In this document: one piece after another, positions 7,839-13,711 of the stretch
Layout of the letters: each line of letters begins with the position of its first letter
How positions within the stretch are numbered: position 1 is the first letter of the stretch
NCBI GenBank assembly: GCA_018239705.1
Contig: JAFEGS010000602.1
Location: 1-13,711 of the forward strand
From: Verrucomicrobiota bacterium
GTDB lineage: Bacteria > Chlamydiota > Chlamydiia > Chlamydiales > FEN-1388
Reading direction: 5' to 3'
DNA length: 13,711 nt
Notes under the pieces: model-generated
Seen by the model: the letters and a program-made list of their open reading frames with translations, nothing else
Told to the model about the DNA's origin: nothing
The model's database searches: none
Translations under genes and position numbers: made by a program

Positions 7839-8819
7839 ATGACATATTTATATAGTGATGTTGAAAAACAATTATGCAGTATTGCTACTGCAAATTGGGA
7901 TGATCAGTATTTAACTGCTGATGGTATCGTTAAGGATCGGAGCGTTATTGGCCGATTGTTTAAAATATTAGGTCTTACCAAAATTGACTGGGTTAAAAAT
8001 GTACTTTTTAATGCTAGCCTCCCAAACTCAGCGCTCAAAGTAAAAGCGCTCCTGGTTGCTTCACGAAATGAAGCGTCATTGCTACCAGAAAAAGTAAGAA
8101 ATGATCTCCACCTTAAAGTGGAAAAGCGATTTAATGAGCTGATAGGCCGTTATAATGCTCGAAACACTGTCAAAGAAGCTTGCATAGACCTGAGCATGTT
8201 CTTTGCAAAAATAGATGCCGTTGGACGTGCTGATACACCAGCTACTCCTATCTTTCAAATTGATCCAACTGTTCTTGATGAACCGCTCAGAAACGTTGGA
8301 ATAGAGATCGACAGTAATCGAGGCGTTGAAAAACTCCAATGGCCCGATTGGCTGCACGGTCCCATAATAGACCAGAAGGAATATCCTAGAGTGTTCCAGG
8401 AGCTTATTGACGCTGCTAAGAATAACAAGCTCTCCGATACGATTGGTGGAGACGAGATGAAGCTGCATGCGGTTGTTTGTCTTTCCAATATAGGGCCCAA
8501 CCATAACTTAGCAAAAAGCGTAGCCACGACGAAAAAAGCAAAAGAAGAAGCTCTAGGAATGATGCAGAAGAGCGTCAAAGAGCTTACTCTTTTCCAGCAG
8601 TGCCTACTGCTTGATATCGCTGAGTCAAAGCGCGTTACTACAAACGCTACTACGAGAAAGATGCTGCGAGACAATTTGGTAGAGAGCTATAAGAGCAGAT
8701 CCGAAGAGAATTCCGAAGAGTGTACCCAATTAAAGGAGTACCTGGAAGCCAATGCTAAGGAAGCAAAGAATGCGCAGGCGCAAGGATTCTTTGCACAGTT
8801 GCTAGAGAGTATCAAATAA
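7839..8819 (+). CDS. hypothetical protein, 326 aa, unknown function
   Basis: I do not recognise this protein. It is soluble-looking, with no signal peptide or membrane segment, and mostly helical in appearance. A central stretch with several prolines and tryptophans (about 125-185, including LQWPDWLHGP) separates two charged helical regions. The C-terminal third is rich in Lys, Glu and Ala and may be coiled coil. No catalytic motif or cysteine cluster stands out. The start is well supported by AGGAGGTGA (7826-7834) ending 4 bases before the ATG, the strongest ribosome binding site in the window. It has its own promoter-like sequence and ends 11 bases before the converging ATPase gene. It marks the change from conserved chlamydial genes to accessory ones; a lineage-specific or secreted protein is possible but unproven. 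Confidence 0.8.
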   Translation: MTYLYSDVEKQLCSIATANWDDQYLTADGIVKDRSVIGRLFKILGLTKIDWVKNVLFNASLPNSALKVKALLVASRNEASLLPEKVRNDLHLKVEKRFNELIGRYNARNTVKEACIDLSMFFAKIDAVGRADTPATPIFQIDPTVLDEPLRNVGIEIDSNRGVEKLQWPDWLHGPIIDQKEYPRVFQELIDAAKNNKLSDTIGGDEMKLHAVVCLSNIGPNHNLAKSVATTKKAKEEALGMMQKSVKELTLFQQCLLLDIAESKRVTTNATTRKMLRDNLVESYKSRSEENSEECTQLKEYLEANAKEAKNAQAQGFFAQLLESIK

Positions 8820-8830
8820 GGCTGTATAGC

Positions 8831-9994
8831 TCAATTAAGGAGGGAAAGATCGTTCCATGGGCATACCTGCATGCCATGCTGAATAAATTTTTCTTTCCCT
8901 CCATAAATAAGCAAACAATTTTCAGGAGTGCTTCCGGTCATTTCTTGCCATTTCTTTAATGTCGCAAGATATTTTGAATCGTAGGTAGCACTCGATTTCA
9001 TCTCCAAGGCTCGTAGTCTACCTCCTATCTCTATAAGTAGATCTATTTCTAACCCCTGGTGTTGTTTCCAGAAATACATTGGAATACTTATTCCTAAAGC
9101 AAAATACATCTTGAGGTACTCTGCGATAATAAAACCCTCAAATAATGGTCCTGCAAACTCTCTTTCTCGGAGCTGGGTGGGTGATGTCAAACCAATTAAG
9201 CGACACACAAGTGATGAATCATAAAAATAGAGCTTTGGTGTTTTGACGATACGTTTGTTGTAATTTTGAAAAAATGGGGGCAATTTGTGAATGATATAGC
9301 ATGCTTCAAGGACACTAAGCCAACTAGTGGCTGTAGGTACTGTGATACCACAGCTACCGGCCATTTCTGCCAAATTTAATTCTTGTGCATGTCTTCCTGC
9401 GCACACTCTCATGAAGAGCTGAAATTTCGTAAGATCGCCTACCTTGGTTACTCGCCGCACGTCTCTTTCTAGATAGGTTTTGATATAAGAAGAATACCAC
9501 TGTGAGAAATCGAGCTTTTCCTGGTAAGGACGAGGATAACCACCATAGAAGAGAAACTCCCAAAGATCTAATCGGGCAAAGTTCTCATGTGTAAGGTATT
9601 CACTGTAACTGAGAGGTAACAGCTCTAAAATGGCAGCTCGCCCCGCAAGGGTTTCGCTTACTGCTTCCAGAAGGAGCAGATTTTGAGATCCTGATAAAAT
9701 GAATCGCCCAGGTCTTGGATTATCTTCTATCATGCCATGGATAAACGATAAAAGCTCGGGCATATTTTGTACTTCATCGATGATCCAATCATCGCCATTC
9801 TCTCCCAAAATCCCGCGAGGATCTTCCTTCATCATGAGCAACATATCTGGATTTTCCAGGTTGATATAGCGACGTTTGGGAAATAATGTTTTTAAGAGGG
9901 TAGTTTTACCGCTTTGTCTTGGGCCGGTCAGCACGGTCGCAGGAAACGAGGACGCGGTTTGCTGCAACTTTTCTGCTATCATTCGTTTAAACAT
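8831..9994 (-). CDS. AAA+ ATPase with DUF4143 C-terminal region
   Basis: This 387-aa protein has an N-terminal AAA_14-type ATPase domain: Walker A GPRQSGKT (24-31), Walker B WIIDEVQ (70-76) and a sensor-1-like FILSGSQN (98-105). The following DUF4143 region includes a helix-turn-helix-like segment (AEMAGSCGITVPTATSWLSV) and a C-terminal PD-(D/E)xK-like pattern, D318 then ExK at 331-333 (EIDLLI...ALEMK). The family is common in bacteria and archaea, spreads horizontally and has no settled function. All ATPase motifs are intact. The ATG at 9994 has an AGAGGT ribosome binding site (9998-10003). It lies downstream of hicAB on the same strand after 224 noncoding bases that hold a direct repeat. 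Its 3' end carries a nested inverted repeat and converges on the unknown gene. Confidence 0.92.
   Translation of the reverse strand: MFKRMIAEKLQQTASSFPATVLTGPRQSGKTTLLKTLFPKRRYINLENPDMLLMMKEDPRGILGENGDDWIIDEVQNMPELLSFIHGMIEDNPRPGRFILSGSQNLLLLEAVSETLAGRAAILELLPLSYSEYLTHENFARLDLWEFLFYGGYPRPYQEKLDFSQWYSSYIKTYLERDVRRVTKVGDLTKFQLFMRVCAGRHAQELNLAEMAGSCGITVPTATSWLSVLEACYIIHKLPPFFQNYNKRIVKTPKLYFYDSSLVCRLIGLTSPTQLREREFAGPLFEGFIIAEYLKMYFALGISIPMYFWKQHQGLEIDLLIEIGGRLRALEMKSSATYDSKYLATLKKWQEMTGSTPENCLLIYGGKEKFIQHGMQVCPWNDLSLLN
8839..8902. terminator. nested hairpin at a convergent gene end, possible two-way terminator
   Basis: GGAGGGAAAGA (8839-8849) is a perfect 11-bp inverse of TCTTTCCCTCC (8892-8902). 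Inside it, CATGGGCAT (8856-8864) pairs with ATGCCATG (8871-8878) with one bulged base around a six-base loop. The structure falls within the last codons of the ATPase gene and 20 bases beyond the stop of the converging 326-aa gene. Neither side has a clear T-run, so the terminator call is weak. The inverted repeat itself is seen directly. Confidence 0.4.
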
Positions 9995-10005
9995 ATGACC
10001 TCTTG

Positions 10006-10042
10006 GACTATATGATTTTATGATAGCTGACTATATGATTTT
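10006..10042. repeat. 14-bp direct repeat upstream of the ATPase gene, possible operator
   Basis: The 14-mer gactatatgatttt occurs exactly at 10006-10019 and 10029-10042, starts 23 bases apart (about two helical turns), just upstream of the ATPase ATG at 9994. On the minus strand each copy contains TATAGT, a -10-like hexamer. No convincing -35 was found. Such spacing fits paired binding sites for a repressor, possibly the HTH-like part of the ATPase or HicB (inference). The rest of 9995-10218 is noncoding apart from small hairpins such as tgagg/cctca (10093-10106) and gttctg/cagaac (10120-10152). Confidence 0.5.
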
Positions 10043-10218
10043 CATAAATACATGATTCTTGATTTTCACAACTTAGGTCTCTTATTCATCTCTGAGGTAC
10101 TCCTCAACAATGAATGATGGTTCTGTACGAGGTAGTGATGGGGTTCCAGAACACATGATGGGTTGAACAGTTGCTAGACAGTGTCAAATAAATCTGCGTA
10201 TTTTTATTGAATTCGTTG

Positions 10219-10617
10219 TTAGCAAAAGCTTTTTGATTTTCTTCGACGTACAGCGGTATTTGATCTAACCTTAGGTTTGGAATAGACCGACTCTTTTCCA
10301 AGGGTTGTTTCTAAAGTGTCTTTGATGTATGTATTAAGACTCAATCCCTGTGCTTTTGCTTGAATAGCTAATTGTGCGTGGAAATCGGGTGACATCCTTA
10401 AATGAATTTCTCCTGAGAATGGCTTTTCTGGTTCTTGACCCAGCTCTCTGCACCAAGCCAAATACCCATCAATTGATGTCTTGAATTCTCGCTTGATTTC
10501 TTCTGGGGATGTTCCTTGAAATGTAATTACATCTCTTAATCCTATGACATCGCCATGAAACAACATGGCGTCATCGTCGAACTGAACGACCCCTACATAG
10601 CCTTTGTACTTCAACAT
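10219..10617 (-). CDS. hicB: HicB-family antitoxin
   Basis: This 132-aa antitoxin is expected to bind and neutralise HicA and to repress the operon. The N-terminal HicB fold spans about 1-60 (KYKGYVGVVQFDDD..., then FQGTSPEEIKREFKTSIDGYL). A ribbon-helix-helix DNA-binding region follows (about 70-104: GEIHLRMSPDFHAQLAIQAK...GLSLNTYIKDTL). The basic tail (RRRKSKSFC) is probably flexible. The ATG at 10617 overlaps the hicA stop by 7 bases, with an AGGTG-type site (10629-10625) upstream, so translation is probably coupled. As in many hicAB operons, the toxin gene comes first. No terminator is evident after the stop. Confidence 0.92.
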   Translation of the reverse strand: MLKYKGYVGVVQFDDDAMLFHGDVIGLRDVITFQGTSPEEIKREFKTSIDGYLAWCRELGQEPEKPFSGEIHLRMSPDFHAQLAIQAKAQGLSLNTYIKDTLETTLGKESVYSKPKVRSNTAVRRRKSKSFC

Positions 10618-10868
10618 GGTGTAACACCTGCATTTTCTAAAAATCGTCTAACCGAAGCAAGAGCTCCTTTGTCTGTTTCTTTTTCTGGGTGTGGCCTGTG
10701 AAAGTAAGCTCGCACACCATGTAGCTCCACTGCCAATCTCGAGCCACTACCTTCCTTAATCGTAGCTCCCAAATTCTTAAATAGCTTCTCAATATCATCC
10801 CAATGGATGTTAGCTGGTGTCGGTTTTTCGAATATGGCTTCAAGAGTTCGTTTATGCTTCGAGTTCAT
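10611..10868 (-). CDS. hicA: HicA-family mRNA interferase toxin
   Basis: This 85-aa protein is a HicA toxin, a small double-stranded-RNA-binding-like fold that cleaves mRNA independently of the ribosome when HicB is lost. Family signatures are the start MNSKHKRTLEAIF, PANIHWDDIEKLF (18-30), EGSGSR (39-44) and the RPHP block (58-61) followed by KETDKGA. The GSR triplet stands where classical HicA proteins have GSH with the catalytic histidine. Other histidines (H50, H57, H60) are close, and from memory this HicA subgroup commonly has GSR. The ATG at 10868 was chosen because the family starts with MNSKHK; ATG at 10886 and TTG at 10904 are in frame but lack ribosome binding sites. The hicB start overlaps the stop. 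Confidence 0.9.
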   Translation of the reverse strand: MNSKHKRTLEAIFEKPTPANIHWDDIEKLFKNLGATIKEGSGSRLAVELHGVRAYFHRPHPEKETDKGALASVRRFLENAGVTPC

Positions 10869-10876
10869 ATCTGTAT

Positions 10877-10920
10877 AGTCCCACATTTTGGGATTATCAG
10901 TCAACGGATTTTTTGGGACT
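10877..10920. repeat. inverted repeat before hicA, possible operator
   Basis: AGTCCCA (10877-10883) and TGGGACT (10914-10920) are exact inverse copies 30 bases apart in the short gap between the kinase-like gene and hicA. On the minus strand the interval holds a TTGACT (10907-10902), and TATACA follows near 10876, but their 21-base spacing is too long for a normal promoter. Type II antitoxins repress their own operon by binding palindromes at this position. It is a weak call based on location. Confidence 0.3.
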
Positions 10921-12458
10921 TATTTCTGTCTGATGCTGGCTGTCATGTGGTCAACAAGACGCTGTGCTCGCTCAATTTCTCCGGAAGGGTCTGCTTTTTT
11001 CTTTTTATCAGGAATCTTTCCTGCTTCAAGGTCAAGGACATATTCTTGATATTGGTTTGCTCTACCAATAAAAAGGAGCTGTTTTGTTAGCATAGCCAGG
11101 TTTATGGCGGGCTGTGGAGCTATATCTGCACCCATAGCTTGCTTATATTCTTTTGCAAAAGACTTTTGCAATTCAGTTACTTCGTCAGTTGTGAGTCCAG
11201 CCAAAAAGCCCTTCTCTGCAATGCTACCCAATGTCCACGCGTAGTCATAAGAAGGAAATCCAATCGGGTGGCCATTCTTATCGCAACTGGCAAGAAAAGA
11301 GGGCGTATCAATAAAAGAAAATTCTGCAGGCCGATCAGCTGTTGCCTTAGTAACAAAAAGGTTATCTAGGTGAGTATCACCGTGCGAGTAACCAGCAGTC
11401 CCCCAATTGCCTTCTACTGCTGAAAGAGTTGAATCATAAGCTTCCTTTAGCTCCTCTTTCGTCATAGGAATTCTCTTGCCACCCGGCTCTCCTAGAATCT
11501 CCATCGTCCAATCATACACATCCTTGAGGTATTCTCTATTGTAGCTTTGCACGTCTTCGTTCACAGGGCCGGCTAATGCTCGATTTTTAAGGTGGAGTTC
11601 GGCAAGACCCTGTGCTGCAGCCAAGTGACCATCCTTGATGGAGGCAAGCTTCTCGGCTCTCTCACCACCTTGCGTTGCTGCTGCGTTCTTTATAAGTGAG
11701 GTACATTCCTCTCCTTTAGAGACAGTTTGAATGAATATGGTGTGTGGTTCACTGCTCTGCTCAAATGTAAAAGTGCCCGCTGCATACACTACCGAGACAG
11801 AAGCTTTGCGTAAGTGGAGATCGCTTAATTGTTGAAGAGAGTGGAGCTCCATAGCGAGCTCACTAGGCTGCCCCTCCATGGTTTTTACGATGTAGGTTAA
11901 TTTTCCATTGTTGTCCGGAATGAAAATACCATATGTCTTCGCTCCGGAACCACCTGAGAAGTCCTTAACGGCAAATTGATCTACTCCAAGCTTTTTATCG
12001 AGCACCTCTTTCAGAAGGCCTTCCGGATTGATAAATGTTCCAAATGAGGGCAGTGCTGAGAGAAATTCCTGTTCGAGTTTCTTGGTTTGCTCTGCATCAA
12101 TAGGCCCCTTTTTAATAATGTTTTTGCTCAATGAATCGATCACATCGTTTGCCTTAGAAAGCACTGTAGGACTGACTCGCTGCTCTAAGAAGAGGTGAGT
12201 TGAGGTGTCATTGACTGCAAATTTCGTCTCTAAAGCTTGCGAATCATGAAGAAGATGTGAAGGCACAACTTGATGTTCCGTCGTCAGAGGTTCAGTCTCC
12301 GAAATGGACTGAGAGCCTGTAGCTAGAGCTTGATGTGTATAGACTTCTTGTGTTTTTTGATCAGCCTCTGGTTTTTGCTGGGTGTGTGTCTTTGTCGTGA
12401 CTGCTTTGCTTTCTTCTGTTACTTGATTTTCTATTGGCTTGTCAAGAACTGGCTCCAT
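10920..12458 (-). CDS. APH-like (protein-kinase-fold) phosphotransferase with disordered N-terminus
   Basis: This 512-aa protein carries the core motifs of the aminoglycoside phosphotransferase/protein-kinase-like fold. A glycine-rich loop GGSGAKTYG (169-177) precedes IVK with candidate ATP lysine K192, and E200 or E204 could be the matching helix-C glutamate. The catalytic loop HGDTHLDN (359-366) has D361 as likely base and N366 as metal ligand, and FSFIDTP supplies D384 in place of the DFG aspartate. Residues 1 to about 75 are rich in Thr, Gln, Glu, Ser and His and look disordered; a helical region (about 85-160) follows. The substrate is unknown: small molecule, lipid or protein are all possible. 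No Sec signal or membrane segment is seen. The flexible N-terminus would suit a type III secretion substrate (inference). It is independently transcribed, between a terminator and hicAB. Confidence 0.78.
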   Translation of the reverse strand: MEPVLDKPIENQVTEESKAVTTKTHTQQKPEADQKTQEVYTHQALATGSQSISETEPLTTEHQVVPSHLLHDSQALETKFAVNDTSTHLFLEQRVSPTVLSKANDVIDSLSKNIIKKGPIDAEQTKKLEQEFLSALPSFGTFINPEGLLKEVLDKKLGVDQFAVKDFSGGSGAKTYGIFIPDNNGKLTYIVKTMEGQPSELAMELHSLQQLSDLHLRKASVSVVYAAGTFTFEQSSEPHTIFIQTVSKGEECTSLIKNAAATQGGERAEKLASIKDGHLAAAQGLAELHLKNRALAGPVNEDVQSYNREYLKDVYDWTMEILGEPGGKRIPMTKEELKEAYDSTLSAVEGNWGTAGYSHGDTHLDNLFVTKATADRPAEFSFIDTPSFLASCDKNGHPIGFPSYDYAWTLGSIAEKGFLAGLTTDEVTELQKSFAKEYKQAMGADIAPQPAINLAMLTKQLLFIGRANQYQEYVLDLEAGKIPDKKKKADPSGEIERAQRLVDHMTASIRQK

Positions 12459-12460
12459 AT

Positions 12461-12467
12461 ACACCTC
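12461..12467 (-). promoter_or_regulatory. ribosome binding site that sets the kinase start
   Basis: On the minus strand GGAGGTG is followed by TAT and ATG (12458), an ideal spacing. The upstream in-frame ATG at 12470 partly overlaps this site and lies only a few bases after the predicted transcription start, so it is probably not used. Choosing 12458 shortens the protein from 516 to 512 residues. Confidence 0.75.
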
Positions 12468-12484
12468 CATTGACTTTAATTATT

Positions 12485-12513
12485 ATTCTATAAAAAGAAA
12501 ATTAAATTGACAA
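12485..12513 (-). promoter_or_regulatory. promoter for the kinase-like gene
   Basis: On the minus strand TTGTCA (12513-12508, 5 of 6 to consensus) and TAGAAT (12490-12485, 5 of 6) are separated by exactly 17 bases in very AT-rich DNA. The predicted start near 12478 gives a leader of about 20 bases that just holds the GGAGGTG site. This is the best sigma-70-like promoter in the window. Confidence 0.6.
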
Positions 12514-12534
12514 TTTGTTTTAAAAAATAAAAAT

Positions 12535-12578
12535 AAACACAAAGGCACAAAGTTAGTATTCTTTGTTCCTTTGTGTTT
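12535..12578 (-). terminator. hairpin terminator of the FAD oxidoreductase gene
   Basis: An 18-base arm at 12535-12552 (aaacacaaaggcacaaag) pairs with 12561-12578 at 17 of 18 positions around the loop ttagtatt. In the minus direction the stem is followed by a T-rich tail (rc of about 12517-12534), as expected for a Rho-independent terminator. The oxidoreductase stop is 20 bases upstream. The stem is AT-rich but long. It separates the oxidoreductase transcript from the kinase promoter at 12485-12513. Confidence 0.8.
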
Positions 12579-12597
12579 AATTTATTAGAAGAAATAT

Positions 12598-13711
12598 CTA
12601 ATTGCTGCTCTCTACAGATGGGGCTCTTCTCGAGTCTGCATAGCGCAGCACGTTGGCAATAAGGGGGTCGGTATTCTCCCGTTCGCAAAGGCGGCTGGCA
12701 TGTACTACTCCGGGAGCAAAAGAGACGCCCCCAGAGCCTAAGTGCGTGGTGCAGCGAGCGTTTGCCACTTTCTGGCCTTGGTGGTACAGATTTCCAAGAG
12801 TGGGAAAGCCGTCATAGGTCACTGCACGTCTGCCAACCCAGCGAGAAAGGACTCCCTTCTTTTCTAAGACCAGAAGGTCTGTCCAGGTCAGCTCTCTTCC
12901 TTTCGTATCACGCCTAAGGGCTAAAGAGACAAACTCGGGGAGTACCTCGTTGATCATATTCAACTGCGTAAGATGGCGATTTCTAGCAAAATCTTCGCCT
13001 ATCTGTGGTACTCGATCGCCATAAAATGCTTTTGTCCCTGCAACACCGATGAAAATGCTATCTTCTTTGACTCTTGCTTGCCATGCAAGGACAATGCCTT
13101 CCTTGTGCACTTCCATACAGTGCTTGAAGTCTTGGTACTTGGCAAGCTCATCAGGCAGTGCTGGGATGTTCAGCTTAAGCACAGGGCCTGCAAAACCGGC
13201 ATATTCGGGCTCGGAAAATCCAAGGCTTCTAAGCGTTCCTATTGCCTCGCCTGGGCAGAAGAGATATTGAGAGCTTGTATAGTCAAAGCATTCGCGCTTT
13301 TTCTGGCCGTCTTTGAATCCTAAACCTTTGATATTGAGTTTATTAGACTTATCGTCATAGGTTACGGATGTGACTTCTTTATCAAATTTCATTCGGAAGC
13401 AGTCTTTTAGCTCGCCATTGCGATTCACATAGGTTCCTGCATGTTTCTTTAGATATTCATAGAATTTTGGCAAGAAAACAGAGGTGTCTATGCAACCTCC
13501 CGGACGCCAGAGAGCCACACTATCATCGTTCCACTGGTGCTCACCGGTATCATTTATTTGTGAGTGGCTTGCGCAGAAATCGAGAAGAAAGGGGTCTATA
13601 GCTACCACTTCCTGCGGGGTCAAAATAGTACAAGCGTTATATCCCAAGCTATTATAGGTCTCTTTCATCCCTTGAGCATGTGTACGTGCATTGGGAATCC
13701 CATGGATGAGA
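12598..13711 (-). CDS. FAD-dependent oxidoreductase (DAO/DadA-like), N-terminus outside the window
   Basis: The frame is open from the TAG at 12598 to the right edge, at least 370 codons. An internal ATG at 13668 is probably not the start because 14 sense codons precede it (LIHGIPNARTHAQG). The sequence looks like the substrate-binding and C-terminal part of a DAO-fold flavoprotein: a central PGGCIDTSVFLPKFYEYL segment as in D-amino-acid or glycine oxidases, the near-C-terminal GRRAVTYDGFPTLG matching the G-R-x-x-T-x-D-x-x-P-x-x-G pattern, and HLGSGGVSFAPGVVHASR contacting the flavin. The GxGxxG dinucleotide-binding motif must lie upstream, outside the window. The likely reaction is oxidation of an amine or hydroxy acid; the substrate cannot be told. 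A strong hairpin terminator follows the stop. Confidence 0.75.
   Translation of the reverse strand, partial: LIHGIPNARTHAQGMKETYNSLGYNACTILTPQEVVAIDPFLLDFCASHSQINDTGEHQWNDDSVALWRPGGCIDTSVFLPKFYEYLKKHAGTYVNRNGELKDCFRMKFDKEVTSVTYDDKSNKLNIKGLGFKDGQKKRECFDYTSSQYLFCPGEAIGTLRSLGFSEPEYAGFAGPVLKLNIPALPDELAKYQDFKHCMEVHKEGIVLAWQARVKEDSIFIGVAGTKAFYGDRVPQIGEDFARNRHLTQLNMINEVLPEFVSLALRRDTKGRELTWTDLLVLEKKGVLSRWVGRRAVTYDGFPTLGNLYHQGQKVANARCTTHLGSGGVSFAPGVVHASRLCERENTDPLIANVLRYADSRRAPSVESSN

Noticed and set aside
10182..10187. Perfect TTGACA on the minus strand in the hicB-ATPase gap
   Set aside because: No acceptable -10 lies 15-19 bases downstream, so I do not call a promoter.
10104..10301. 65-codon frame on the minus strand overlapping the hicB 3' end
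   Set aside because: It overlaps hicB in another frame, has no ribosome binding site and shows no family features.
10803..11369. Plus-strand frames of 95 and 76 codons opposite hicA and the kinase-like gene
   Set aside because: They lie opposite well-supported coding sequence, with low-complexity Phe/Cys-rich translations and no start signals.
12468..12470. First ATG as the kinase start
   Set aside because: It overlaps the ribosome binding site of the ATG at 12458 and would sit at the very 5' end of the transcript.
1..13711. CRISPR arrays, insertion sequence transposases, prophage genes
   Set aside because: No regularly spaced repeats, transposase or phage proteins were found on either strand.

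Overview
The window looks like chromosomal DNA of a member of the Chlamydiota, probably an environmental (Chlamydia-related) lineage rather than Chlamydia itself. The main evidence is gene order. A SWIM-domain SNF2 helicase, mreB and a GTP-type pckA lie head to tail on the plus strand, which is the order I remember for CT708-CT709-CT710 of Chlamydia trachomatis. The accessory genes that follow (HicAB toxin-antitoxin, an AAA+/DUF4143 ATPase, an APH-like kinase) are not typical of the reduced Chlamydia genomes. I cannot name the genus.

Layout. Bases 1-54 hold the 5' part of a tRNA-Gly(GCC) gene on the minus strand. Bases 94-289 form a long imperfect palindrome between the tRNA and the divergent helicase gene, with an outward -35-like hexamer near each end. 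The conserved block follows on the plus strand: SNF2 helicase (357-3896), mreB (3940-5019), pckA (5019-6800) and a membrane-anchored LysM protein (6801-7769). mreB and pckA share one base, and the LysM gene starts on the base after the pckA stop, so these three look like one translationally coupled unit. It joins the MreB actin homologue, a gluconeogenic enzyme and a probable peptidoglycan-binding protein.

After 7770 the content becomes lineage-specific. A 326-aa protein of unknown function (7839-8819, plus) has its own promoter-like sequence and a nearly perfect Shine-Dalgarno. Transcription then converges: everything from 8831 to the end lies on the minus strand. Reading leftward from the right edge, these are an FAD-dependent oxidoreductase (cut by the window edge), a strong hairpin terminator, a 512-aa kinase-fold protein with a disordered N-terminal extension and its own promoter, a hicA-hicB pair, and an AAA+/DUF4143 ATPase preceded by a 14-bp direct repeat.

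The least explained items are the 196-bp palindrome next to the tRNA, the kinase-fold protein (possible secreted effector), the 326-aa orphan, and a nested hairpin inside the 3' end of the ATPase gene where two transcripts converge.
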